Part shown: piece after piece, positions 57,601 through 64,000 of the stretch
Layout: each line of letters starts with the position of its first letter
How positions within the stretch are numbered: position 1 is the stretch's first letter
NCBI RefSeq assembly: GCF_945859685.1
Contig: NC_079148.1
Coordinates: 91,703,007 to 91,767,006 of the forward strand
Length of the DNA: 64,000 nucleotides
Reading direction: 5' to 3'
DNA from: Eupeodes corollae
Taxonomy: Eukaryota > Arthropoda > Insecta > Diptera > Syrphidae
Position numbers and translations under genes: made by a program
The notes under the pieces: generated by a model
What the model was told of the DNA's origin: nothing
The model's input: the letters and a program-made list of their open reading frames with translations, nothing else
Database searches by the model: none

Positions 57601-60152
57601 GTGTACGATACACTAGCATTTATGCTGATAATATTAAAATCTTTAAAAGTATGAAGTACAATCTATAAACGATCGATTACAACTACAAGAGGCTATTAAC
57701 AGTGTTGTTATTTGGTCCATGCTTCTGCACCGTATAGCAAGACGGGGATGATAAAGGTCTTATATTCCAAAACAGCGGTTAGCAAGAGTTATTCTGCGTT
57801 TGATCTCAGCGCTAGCGTTGTTTTCTGCGCTTACAGCGAAGCTAGGGTGGACAAAGTCCTTGACTACCTCAAAATTATGTCTGTCGATGTTGACTTTTTG
57901 ACCAAGACGTCGGTGTTTTAGGTCCTTTTTTGATGACAGCATGTACTTTGTTTTGCCCTCATAAAGTCCCGTTTTTGCCGCCTCTGCCTCAATACTCACA
58001 AAAGCCCCATTGACATCACGCTGAGTTCTTCCGATTATGTCAATGTTATCAGCATATGCCAGTAATTGGACAGACTTTTGAAAGATAGTGCCTCTAGTGT
58101 TGACGTGTGAGCTCTGCTCTTTCTTGCAAGTACGATGTTAAAAAAATCGCATGACAGCGCATCACCTTGTCTAAAACCTTTTTTGACATCGAAAGATTAT
58201 GTTAAGTTGTTTCCAACCTTTATGGAGCATCGTGAATTCCCCATGGTCATCCTGCACAAACGGACGAGTTTGGCAGAGATGCCAAAACTTGACATGGCTC
58301 TATACAGCTCGTCCCTGTAGATGCTGTGTTGATTCGGTGTTCTTGAGTTTTTTTCAGGATCTGCCGTAATGTGAATATTTGATCGACTGTGGACTTTCCT
58401 GGTCTAAAACCACACTGATAAGGACCTATCAAGTTGTTGACGATCGTCGTTTAAGTCGGGAGGACGGGATTGTTGGCTTTCGTCTTCCATGTTGAATGGA
58501 TCATCCTGCCTGCAGCGGAATTTGGTTCGTCGTCGCCGTTATACAGTCTGCAGAATTGGTCCTTCTATATTCTCAGAATTGACTGCGGTTCCACTATGAT
58601 GTTACCACTTTCGTCTTTGCAGCCTTAGGTTCTAGATTTATGTACCTGTGAATTTCGTTTCACCAGTTCATAAAACTTTTGAACTTCATTCTTGCTTTTA
58701 AACCTCTCAACATATTTGACCGCACGCTTCTTATAACCTCTCTTTTTCCCTCTGGGAAGTCAATGTTATTCTCGCCTCTTCTGCTCATGGAGCTCATGGG
58801 CTCTCGTCCTTTTATGAAGTGTACATTTTCGATATTCCCAAAAATGCTGCTAGGTTCATAGGATTTCTCCGACGGCGGTGCAAGACATTTTTCAACCCTT
58901 CCAATATGACTATAATTTATAAAGCCTTCATTCGTCTACAATTTTAATATAACTCAAATATTTGGGTAGGTTCCACTAAAACAAGTTTAAGACTTTTAGG
59001 TAGGATCCAAAAAAAGAGCTTTGAAAATATTAGACGATAGAACTATAGCCGAAAAAGTTACATCACTCAAATATTCCCGAAATTTGTTAATAACCCCTTC
59101 AGTGTCCGTAAACTAAAAAAAAAAATATATATACTCCTTCGATCAGTTTTTAACTTTATTTCTATTTTCTCCCATTTAAAAGGTATACCCGAAAACAAAG
59201 AGGCCTCGATGTCAAATTTAGCAAAGAAGAAATGGACTCATGCATGATCAACATGGCACCAGGATCACCAAAACTCAGTATTCTTTCCTTCAAGGGAGCT
59301 TTCCATGGCAGGACCCTGGGAGTTTTGTCAACAACGCACTCCAAATATATTCACAAGATCGATGTACCCGCATTTGATTGGCCCATTGCATCATTTCCAA
59401 AATACAAATATCCTTTGGCCGAGAATGAAAAGGAGAACAAAGCCGAAGATCTTCGCTGTTTAGCCGAAGTTGAGGATCTCATTACACAGTATAAGACCAA
59501 AGGTATTCCAGTTGCTGGCATTTGCGTTGAACCTATTCAAAGTGAAGGCGGTGACAACGAGGCATCTCCTTATTTTTTCCAACAACTTCAGGCAATTGGC
59601 AAAAAACACGGATGTGCATTACTTATCGACGAGGTGCAAACTGGTGGTGGTCCAACTGGCAAGATGTGGTGTCACGAGCACTTTAACCTACCATCGCCTC
59701 CTGATGTTGTGACTTTCAGCAAAAAAATGCAAATCGGTGGCTATTTCCATAGTGATGAGTTCAAGCCAGCTGAACCGTTCCGAGTATTCAATACCTGGAT
59801 GGGAGATCCCTCAAAAATTCTTATCCTTGAAGAGATCTTGAAAGTCATCAAAGATGAAAATCTTCTCGACAGGGTACGCAAAACTGGAGATGTTCTAAAA
59901 TGTGGACTTATGAATATTGAGAAAGAATTTCCGCATTTGCTGAATTCCACAAGAGGCCGTGGAACGTTTTTGGCTATAAACCTAAAAGATTCTGCTGCCA
60001 GAGATAAAGTAATAAACAAACTAAAAATGAAAGGTATCCAATCGGGTGGCTGCGGAGATGTTTCTATACGTTTACGACCTGCACTGATTTTCGAAGAAAA
60101 ACACGCACATCTATTTTTAGAAAAGTTTAGAGAAGCTGTTCGAGAAATGTAA
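39610..60152 (+). CDS. Gabat: 4-aminobutyrate aminotransferase, mitochondrial
   Basis: This PLP enzyme moves the amino group of GABA to 2-oxoglutarate, giving succinate semialdehyde and glutamate; it is the main route of GABA breakdown in mitochondria. Five coding exons (39610-39664, 39729-39847, 55025-55196, 55250-55412, 59183-60152) join in phase to a 492-residue protein, close to the ~500 of the mammalian enzyme. The first ~30 residues are basic with no early acid, fitting a mitochondrial presequence. Using pig GABA-T as guide: the Fe-S cysteines are Cys155 and Cys158 (CGSC), substrate Arg213 (FHGRT), Glu291 (SEGGDN), PLP-binding Asp319 and Gln322 (DEVQTGG) and Schiff-base Lys350 (FSKKM). 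The spacings from Arg to Glu to Asp to Lys are identical to pig (78, 28 and 31). Nothing indicates a defect. The first exon is the least certain. Confidence 0.95.
39729..39847 (+). CDS. Gabat: Gabat exon 2
   Basis: The acceptor is TTTGCTATAG at 39728. It reads FNHIVNLSTKCEPTAPKVN, then TDQIPGPKSLKLLKELSQLQ, with the E-P-x-x-P and IPGPKS segment that opens the mature GABA-T in animals. It ends at a phase-0 donor GTAAGT. The next intron is 15.2 kb. Confidence 0.9.
39848..43740. other. Gabat intron 2, first part: no gene seen
   Basis: AT-rich intron DNA. A short repeat at 41990-42075 (CAGACAGACAGACGGATGG, then GGGACCCAC, then a T run) is the inverted counterpart of 60520-60600 and recurs as GACAGACGGAATGGG in the right arm at 39195. 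No coding sequence is visible. Confidence 0.5.
43752..47100 (-). mobile_element. PIF/Harbinger-like element, copy 2, split by a LINE
   Basis: The two pieces 43752-44288 and 47049-47100 are, in inverse orientation, colinear with the element at 7168-8038; the LINE between them is a later insertion. The copy is shorter than copy 1. On the + strand, LSDKDFY, two stops, then YRLDKETV near 44057-44110 resembles the N-terminus of a PIF/Harbinger transposase, which is the weak basis for the family name. It is dead by stops and deletion. Confidence 0.6.
44289..47037 (-). mobile_element. 5'-truncated RNase H-type LINE with target duplication
   Basis: An 11-bp target duplication, TGACTATGAAT, flanks the element at 44278-44288 and 47038-47048. 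The 3' end (left side) finishes in a (CTAC)n-type tail. Minus-strand pol fragments, 5' to 3': a linker (47025-46672) ending LPSWWNEELSSLKK; the RT fingers (46420-46229) with SPGMDGILPVMLQ; motif A remnant TFLGIEGAFNNV (46072-45884); the thumb (45909-45478) with SRAKYLGVILDSKLNW and RPILTYGSIVWW; RNase H (45432-44920) with IFTDGSKMECGVG, FQAELLTI, ILTDSQAAVKAI and NWVPGHSGI; and a C-terminal Cys/His cluster (44865-44431) CRICSDQRESETIIHFLCKC. The YADD box between motif A and the thumb is deleted. It belongs to the I/LOA-like, RNase H-bearing non-LTR group. Confidence 0.88.
47101..48930. other. Gabat intron 2: no gene seen
   Basis: AT-rich intron DNA with no recognised element or coding region. 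Confidence 0.5.
48935..49385. repeat. TAATTAC/TGTAATTG-rich block
   Basis: Short words of the type TAATTACA and TGTAATTG occur many times on both strands. They include TCAATTACAAGTAATTAG at the left edge, TAATTACATGTAATTG in the middle and TCAATTACAAGTAACTGTAA at the right edge. The motif density at both edges recalls the sub-terminal repeats of hAT-type elements, but no clear terminal repeats or target duplication are seen. Confidence 0.45.
50417..50595 (+). mobile_element. SINE copy with internal deletion
   Basis: The head TGTAGCACCCGATGCATGAT is followed by GGTTAGTG and then jumps to TCATGAAAAGAGC, so the B box and about 100 bp are missing. The remainder (TTCGGATTCGGCTTAAAACT, CAGTACTCGCACACAGG, CTAGGCCCTAGTTCTCAACG, TGTTGTGCCACC) is well preserved. 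It lacks the TTTA tail. Confidence 0.75.
50641..51671. mobile_element. PIF/Harbinger relic with converging ORF ends
   Basis: The inverted ends are GGCTGCGTTCAATCTC (50641) and GAGATTGAACGCAGCG (to 51671), with more inner matches around GATAGGGTATC. ATT on each side may be the 3-bp target duplication. On the + strand an open frame from 50813 starts MDNSTDLSDDNELMDAYQFN and KEEITFIC, like the beginning of a Harbinger transposase, then stops after 30 codons. On the minus strand the frame 51225-51010 reads EECRKRKDQLRDPITRRRT, IFQEIAKVLEEYG and the YHRQQQKNVDW end, a Myb/SANT-like DNA-binding protein of the kind that accompanies Harbinger transposases. The converging layout with most of the transposase deleted points to an internally deleted autonomous element. 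Confidence 0.75.
51950..53045 (+). pseudogene. LINE reverse transcriptase relic
   Basis: From the 5' side, in broken frames: TKTGLDGFPTIVFKNT, then a YRPI-like stretch. The open frame 52275-52736 has MQHGFLNGRSTNTNLIIFSN, DVIYTDFAKASDRVDH (motif A), SGVPQGSHSGPLLFLL (motif B) and LLMFADDLKMCC (motif C, FADD intact). After that it frameshifts into LEDLDPSPLRAF and later pieces. The palm motifs survive but the protein is interrupted at both ends. It resembles jockey/CR1-like elements and sits in Gabat intron 2. Confidence 0.8.
53110..53240. repeat. Degenerate AAAATACTGTAT minisatellite
   Basis: Words of the type AAAATACTGTAT recur about seven times at roughly 15-25 bp spacing between the LINE and the Tc1 fragment: GAAACTGTATGGTAAAAATT, TACTGTATGGTT, AAAATACTATAT and AAAATACTGTATTTC. 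Confidence 0.6.
53430..54140 (+). mobile_element. Tc1-like transposon, 3' part with IR/DR-type repeats
   Basis: The frame 53614-53874 shows ATKWIAEKKIEVLSWPAQSP, D, then PIENLWEIVKIRIGS. The usual L-N before P-I-E-N is deleted without shifting frame, so the D-to-E spacing is changed. Upstream, in frame, WTFQYENYPKH replaces the normal QQDNDPKH, losing the catalytic Asp. The protein ends YKGLAIKY. Downstream, GTTGCAAATGTTTTGC occurs at 53929 and again at 54122, about 193 bp apart, as in Tc1-type elements with long inverted repeats holding direct repeats. The 5' end is missing. Confidence 0.75.
54514..54836 (+). mobile_element. LINE 3' end with CCTTA tail
   Basis: The start CGCTCAAGGTGCTTGC and ATCTCTAAGCAGATCGCAT matches the C-terminal end of the LINE at 9150-9530. 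The rest is 3' UTR running to a CTTACCTTACCTTACT simple repeat at 54815-54836, the typical tail of this LINE group. The coding part is only a remnant. Confidence 0.7.
54835..54870 (+). mobile_element. SINE 3' tip
   Basis: ACTGTTGCACCACCTGATTT plus a (TTTA)n tail matches the last 30-40 bp of the SINE family and follows directly on the LINE's CCTTA tail. Confidence 0.55.
55025..55196 (+). CDS. Gabat: Gabat exon 3
   Basis: The acceptor is TCTTGTTTCAG at 55024. It reads NPGSVQFFADYDKSIGNYIV, DVDDNILLDTYTQISSVPLG, then YNNPRLLNVFRNDHNLK and the first base of a Thr codon. This is the N-terminal segment of the aminotransferase fold, including the QISS-x-PLGYN-x-P motif found across class-III aminotransferases of this type. 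The donor is GTAAGT. Confidence 0.95.
55250..55412 (+). CDS. Gabat: Gabat exon 4: CGSC cluster motif
   Basis: The acceptor is TTTTATTCTAG at 55249 after a 53-bp intron. It reads LINRPALGVFPGKEWPEML, then LLPVAPKGLNNITTMMCGSC, SNENAFKNIFI and two bases of Trp. The two Cys of CGSC correspond to the [2Fe-2S] ligands of pig GABA-T. The donor is GTAAGT. Confidence 0.95.
55560..56115 (+). pseudogene. LINE fragment (pre-RT/fingers)
   Basis: Broken frames show VCASKICNVFAKNFQQSFID, a SRPDGILS-like fingers motif, and an ISNYRLKIISEINK remnant of the NYRPISI stretch of non-LTR RTs. Frame changes and stops are many. Inserted in Gabat intron 4. Confidence 0.5.
56198..57196. repeat. Direct repeat pair flanking an unidentified stretch
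   Basis: ATCACAAGATTATTTTTATC followed by TCTCT, preceded by TATCCTATGAC, occurs near 56198-56252 and again near 57136-57196. Between them is a minus-strand frame (56870-56637) with SANIKLDIEEIRTEETTVDE and NLEKADLFPFKELDGL, and downstream on the same strand YQKYNVLHHVVIRKQS. It looks protein-derived but I do not recognise it. The whole could be an unassigned element or a retrocopied gene piece. Confidence 0.35.
57300..57705 (+). pseudogene. LINE reverse transcriptase fragment
   Basis: In mixed frames: FDCINTDYAKAFDQLSHDI (motif A), a WISF region, VVPQGSNL (motif B) and YADNIKIFKS in place of the YADD motif C, so the second catalytic Asp is lost. Non-functional piece in Gabat intron 4. Confidence 0.7.
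57707..58870 (-). pseudogene. LINE relic, endonuclease-RT type
   Basis: On the minus strand, 5' to 3': a linker with KSKNEVQKFYEL and NGDDEPNSA remnants (58870-58490); YQCGFRPGKSTVDQIFTLRQ (58430-58350); a motif A remnant; VKKGFRQGD-like motif B around 58170; a YADN-like region near 58050; then the frame 57999-57760 with EGKTKYMLSSKKD, NIDRHNFEVVKDFV and EIKRRITLANRC; ending in a VLLYG-like motif by 57710. Stops and frameshifts are frequent. It lies head to head with the + strand LINE fragment next to it. Confidence 0.75.
58880..59110 (+). pseudogene. LINE C-terminal fragment
   Basis: The + strand reads YKAFIRLQF, a stop, YNSNIWVGSTKTSLRLLGRI and QKRALKILDDRTIAEKVTS, the conserved region after the thumb of jockey/CR1-like pol proteins. 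It ends about 70 bp before the last Gabat exon. Confidence 0.65.
59183..60152 (+). CDS. Gabat: Gabat last exon: PLP site
   Basis: The acceptor is CATTTAAAAG at 59182. The exon completes Trp170 and encodes 322 residues to TAA at 60150. It carries GAFHGRTLG (Arg213), VEPIQSEGGDN (Glu291), LLIDEVQTGGGPTGKMW (Asp319, Gln322), VVTFSKKMQIGGYF (Lys350), RVFNTWMGDPSK and the RGRGTFLAI segment. Most of the enzyme is thus in one exon. Confidence 0.97.
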
Positions 60153-60365
60153 GCTTTTTCACCTTAAACGCGCAACGCACAATATTGCTCAAATAAAAAA
60201 AAGAAAACGTTCAAGAATTTTTTTTATATGTCGATATATAAAAAAATGAAGATAGCATTTTGTTGAATTATAAAATATCTTTACGTATAAATGTATTTTT
60301 TTATTATAAATATTTTTAGGTAAATAAAAGTATGTTTTTGTTCCTTATTTATCTGAAATAAACAC
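60153..60365 (+). promoter_or_regulatory. Gabat 3' UTR with poly(A) signals
   Basis: AATAAA occurs at 60192, 60323 and 60357. The first is 40 bp after the stop, the last about 205 bp. The UTR is probably short, about 0.2 kb. Confidence 0.5.
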
Positions 60366-60519
60366 AAATATTGCCAAAAGCCACACAAAAATTGCCAATT
60401 TAATAAACTTAGTTATAGAGTAACCAAAACTATTAATTTCTGTTTTTACTTGCGACTTATAGGAACTATGGCAAGTTTTGCATTCGTGCAAAATTTTTAA
60501 TTTGAGATTTTAATTAAAC

Positions 60520-60720
60520 ATGATATTACGATAGTAGAGAAGTCAAAAAAGTGGGTCCCGCGATTCCGTCCGGTCTTTCCTGTCTGTCTGTCCACGCTCC
60601 TACAGCCTAAACCATTTAAACCATTGGGTCGATTGAGTTCAAACTTGGAAATTAAGGTTTTGAGCAGATTCGCGTTAGGCGTGTTTTTCATTTTTTTGAA
60701 GATCAAAATTAACAGTAACC
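60520..60720 (+). repeat. GTGGGTCCC/TCTGTCTGTC dispersed repeat
   Basis: GATATTACGAT, AAAAAAGTGGGTCCC and CCTGTCTGTCTGTCC at 60522-60595 are matched in inverse orientation at 41990-42075. Only the ~80-bp head is shared; what follows differs. It may be the end of a transposon family. Confidence 0.5.
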
Positions 60721-62795
60721 CATTACAATTTTTTGGTCAAAAAACAAAAATTTGAATTTTCTCAAAAACAAACCGATAGATTTTTTTTTAGTTTTCCCTA
60801 AAATTTTATTTCTTAACTTGGCTTCTTTTAATAAAAAAAAAACATATGTTTGTATTGCTCTGGAAAGGTACCGCTCATAGAACCGTTTTTTGTTTTTTAA
60901 TGTTCTCAGAAACTTAAAAACCGATTTCAAAAATGTTTTTTTGAACGAGCTCTGATATTACCTTAATAATATTTGATTACCTATCAGAAGTGCAATTTTT
61001 TGTTGTTTGGATTTTTAAAAAAATATTAAATTTGTTTTTCAAAATGGTTCAACATTTTCTTACGAAATTGATATGTAGAGCGTATTTTTACAATAACTAA
61101 ACAACTGCATACCCAAAATATTTTTAGAACAAAATTTAAAAATTGTATATATATAAAATGAATTAAAAAAACACTAACGATTTTCGAAAAAAAATTGAAA
61201 AATCAAGGGCTTTTCGATTCACAAAATAGCATTTACATTTTTGAAGAAAAACTTATTTTTCAGGTAAAATTTTGAATCTTAAATTATTTTTTTTTTATTA
61301 TTTTACTTGTACATCTTAAATGTAACCCCCTCCCATCTCACTGTGCATGAGCTCATTCCTAATTTACCGATATTAATGCATTATAACTATGACTATTGTA
61401 AAGACCAACGATGGCAGTGATTTTAAAATATAGTTCTTTAAGAATAAAGTTGTTTCACACATATTTTACTTGCCTTCGCATATATAAAGGAATAAATACT
61501 TAGTACAAGTAAAAGAAACGGGCCAGAAAGAGTATATGTATTTTCTATTAGAACCACTTTTTCAACGTACACCTATACATATATTGTATTACGTACAACC
61601 TCTACAACTACTGCTTACGTTTCACTTCATAAATTAAATCCAAAACTCACAAGAGCCTGACTGTAACCAACGTATACTTGTTTTTTTTTTTCAACTTTAA
61701 CGAAAAAATTAAACTGAACGTAATAACTCCATGTTTGCCCTCAAAACTTGGAGGAAAGAAGGAATGTGATTGAATTGTAGTAACTACCTTCTACCTACCA
61801 ATAACATTCCTTCATTATCATCATAAACATGTCTTTATCTATCTGCATAAAGCTGAGCACGCCAATGAATTGTTTCCTTATTCGTTTTAGACACCTACCT
61901 AACAACACAACCAATAGGCGATCGCTTTACAATTTAAACATACATGTTCTGTCTCTTTCTTATCTTCAGATAATTTATTTTCCATCCTGCTTCTTCTAAT
62001 ATGAAATTAAAATAAAGCTATCCAAAGGAAAATTTTTGAACGAACTAGTTGAATACACAAACAATTGTGTTCGTTAAGTATGCTTATAAGTATTTTTCAT
62101 TTCCGGGATGAGTTGTGTCTTGGGATAAAACTAGCTTACCGACAAAAAATAGTGTGTATTCGATAAGTTCATTCAAATGCGCAAACCATTTCCCTTAGCA
62201 CAATATTATCATTTTTAGTTTATTGAGTTTTCAAATGAAATGTTTTGTTTTCTTCATCACGTATTTTGTCTCTAAAATAGTGTCGTTCTTTTTGGTTAAG
62301 GAAACAAATTAAAAGCTGAGAGCTATGTAGCAAAAATACAAGTTATATTAGAAATCATTTTGAGCCTGGCAGTCAAAATATTGATTTATTGATGTGTAAG
62401 TAGATTACGTTGGAAAATTGATCAGGACTGCATCCATTTGCGATACTTTAAAGTATGGCCGCCAAATGTTCAATTTTAGAACTATTGGTGGTTGTAAGAG
62501 GATGCAACATTCGTAAAAGACTGAACTTTGGTATAGGTATGTGAGTAGGAAGTATGTTCTTTTAATTTTACAATGTTTACCAAAACATTTGATAGGTCAT
62601 TTAGGCTCCTTAGATTTCTTTAAAATTAAATCTTTTGAATGCGGAAAAAAAAGGATTTTGTTATTTATTATCCGGAAACTAAAACAAAAAATTTGATTTA
62701 TCTAAATACATTTGCTCACGAGTCAGAAATTTCGTGCTTTAGAATGCTATTTCTCTTGCTTAGTAAATTCGAACGTCTGAAATTTCAATCGATAT
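60721..62795. other. Intergenic DNA, no gene seen
   Basis: AT-rich with many poly-T/A runs. No gene or clear element was recognised. Confidence 0.5.
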
Positions 62796-62799
62796 CTAA

Positions 62800-63140
62800 G
62801 GTTGACAGGTTTTCCAACTTGTTAAAAGAAATTGGACTTTTTTATTGGGTTCTGTTGGCCTTAATTCAAATCCGACTTCGAAACAAATGTATCACTTCAT
62901 GTTTTTATGCTATATTAATTTATGAAGAAGTTTTTTTTTCAATTAAATTCGTGATGGTTTTCTAGATCGAAATCCTTTTCTTTAATATTCAGTTGAAATA
63001 TTTTTATTTATTTCATATCATATTTTTAAAAAAATCTAAAGTTGTTACATTTACCATGTCTTAAAAAAAATTCCTTAAATGGTTTTCAGCAGAAAAAGGC
63101 TTTGTTCCTAAAAAAAATTCTATTATATTAAGTGTTTTTA
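62800..63140. mobile_element. Fragment of the long-inverted-repeat family core
   Basis: It matches about 35880-36150 and 37330-37620: GGCCTTAATTCAAAT, GACTTCGAAA, TGTATCACTTCA, CGTGATGGTTTTC, AATATTCAGTTGAAATATTT and TATTTCATAT. This is a third copy of the core unit, without arms. Confidence 0.6.
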
Positions 63141-63385
63141 ACCTATGTCAAAACTTATAAAATTTGGAAAATCTACTAAATAAAAACAAGAATTGATAAA
63201 AATAATGAATATTTTAGTTTATTTTTATTTATTACATCACATGGATAACGCAAAAAAAAGAAAAAAAATTCTCAAGCAATATTGCATATTTTGTTTTCAT
63301 TTAATGCATTTTACAAAATCAGTCATTAGTGCTTTGTTTCTTGTATCTTATTTTGTATTTATAACGTGCAAATAGTTTAAGCAAA

Positions 63386-64000
63386 ATGACGAGAAAAGAG
63401 TTAACAGTGGAAGAAAAAAATATCACTAGAAAATTAAATCTTATAAAGAAAATGGTGAAATTGTGAACAGGTCGAAACCAACAATACAGAAGGTTATAAA
63501 TCGTTTAAAAAATGAAATAGGGGTAAAAAATAAGCAAAGATCAGGACGACCTCGGAAGTTAAATGAGAGGGATGCGAGGAAAATAAAAAGCATCATTCAA
63601 AAATACCCCTTTAAAAGTGTTCCTAAAATAGCCACGAGATTGCGAATAGCTTCAACAAAACCGTTTCTGAGTGGATCGTTAGAAGATCGCTCTATAGATC
63701 TGAATTTAAGAATTGCGTTGCACGTAAAAAACCTTTTGTCATTGATGTTAATAAGAAAAAAAGATTAACATTTGCTAATGAATACAAAAACAAAACCTCC
63801 GACTTTTGGGAAAATGTCATATTCTCAGATGAGTCTAAATTCAACATCTTTGGCTCTGATGGTAAACACAATGTTTGGAGAACGAAGGAAAAAGCTATTA
63901 ATCCCGAAAACACAGTTAAAACTGTGAGGCAAGGGGGTGGTGGAGTAATGGTATGGAAGTGTATGTCATCCGCCGGTGTTGGGAAACTTGTAATAATAGA
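63386..64000 (+). pseudogene. Tc1-like transposase, cut by window end
   Basis: The reading starts MTRKELTVEEKNITRKLN (ATG 63386), hits a frame break, continues as NRSKPTIQKVINRLKNEIG and RSGRPRKLNERDARKI (63463-63650, helix-turn-helix and GRPR linker), then breaks into a third frame near 63655 that stays open to the edge. That frame shows KTVSEWIVRRSLYRSEFKN, VIFSDESKFNIFGSDGKHN (first catalytic Asp) and TVRQGGGGVMVWKCMS. The second Asp and the Glu lie beyond the window. At least two frameshifts make this copy inactive. Confidence 0.8.

Noticed and set aside
57712..57921. 69-codon + strand frame
   Set aside because: Antisense shadow of the minus-strand LINE relic.

Overview
The window is nuclear DNA from an insect, almost certainly a higher fly (Diptera). 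It is AT-rich. It carries two recognisable host genes, both on the + strand and both split into exons with canonical GT/AG introns, in a sea of decayed transposable elements. The fly call rests on the close match of the FTZ-F1 hinge and ligand-binding domain to the Drosophila protein as I remember it, and on the mix of Tc1, mariner, PIF/Harbinger-like, non-LTR and SINE remnants. I cannot name the genus.

Layout. 1-16272 is probably an intron of ftz-f1: satellite-like repeats (GTTCCAC-rich DNA, a 198-bp tandem pair, a ~91-bp satellite), SINE copies, a MITE, a nested pair of elements at 6.9-8.4 kb, two copies of a Tc1/mariner-superfamily transposase, several LINE fragments and a fresh 249-bp tandem duplication. 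16273-25169 holds the seven 3'-terminal coding exons of ftz-f1 (FTZ-F1 box, hinge, full ligand-binding domain and AF-2). Two of its introns are swollen by Tc1, mariner, SINE and LINE insertions. 25170-39609 is intergenic and includes a ~4.7-kb element with ~1-kb inverted arms that ends about 360 bp before the next start codon. 39610-60152 is a complete gene for mitochondrial 4-aminobutyrate aminotransferase (Gabat). Its five coding exons give a 492-residue protein with all the key PLP-site residues. Its 15.2-kb second intron holds a 5'-truncated RNase H-type LINE with an 11-bp target duplication inserted into an older PIF/Harbinger-like element, plus a separate ~1-kb PIF/Harbinger relic, more LINEs, a Tc1 copy and SINE fragments. 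Its fourth intron is packed with LINE pieces. 60153-64000 is downstream DNA with repeats, ending in a Tc1 transposase cut by the window edge.

The two genes have unrelated jobs: ftz-f1 is an orphan nuclear receptor for segmentation and metamorphic timing, and Gabat degrades GABA. They share no visible regulation. No intact transposase or reverse transcriptase is present; every transposon coding region has stops, frameshifts, deletions or truncation. I found no CRISPR, rRNA or functional tRNA gene. The most noteworthy unexplained structures are the long inverted-repeat element next to Gabat, a tRNA-headed SINE family with at least six copies, and the ~91-bp satellite.
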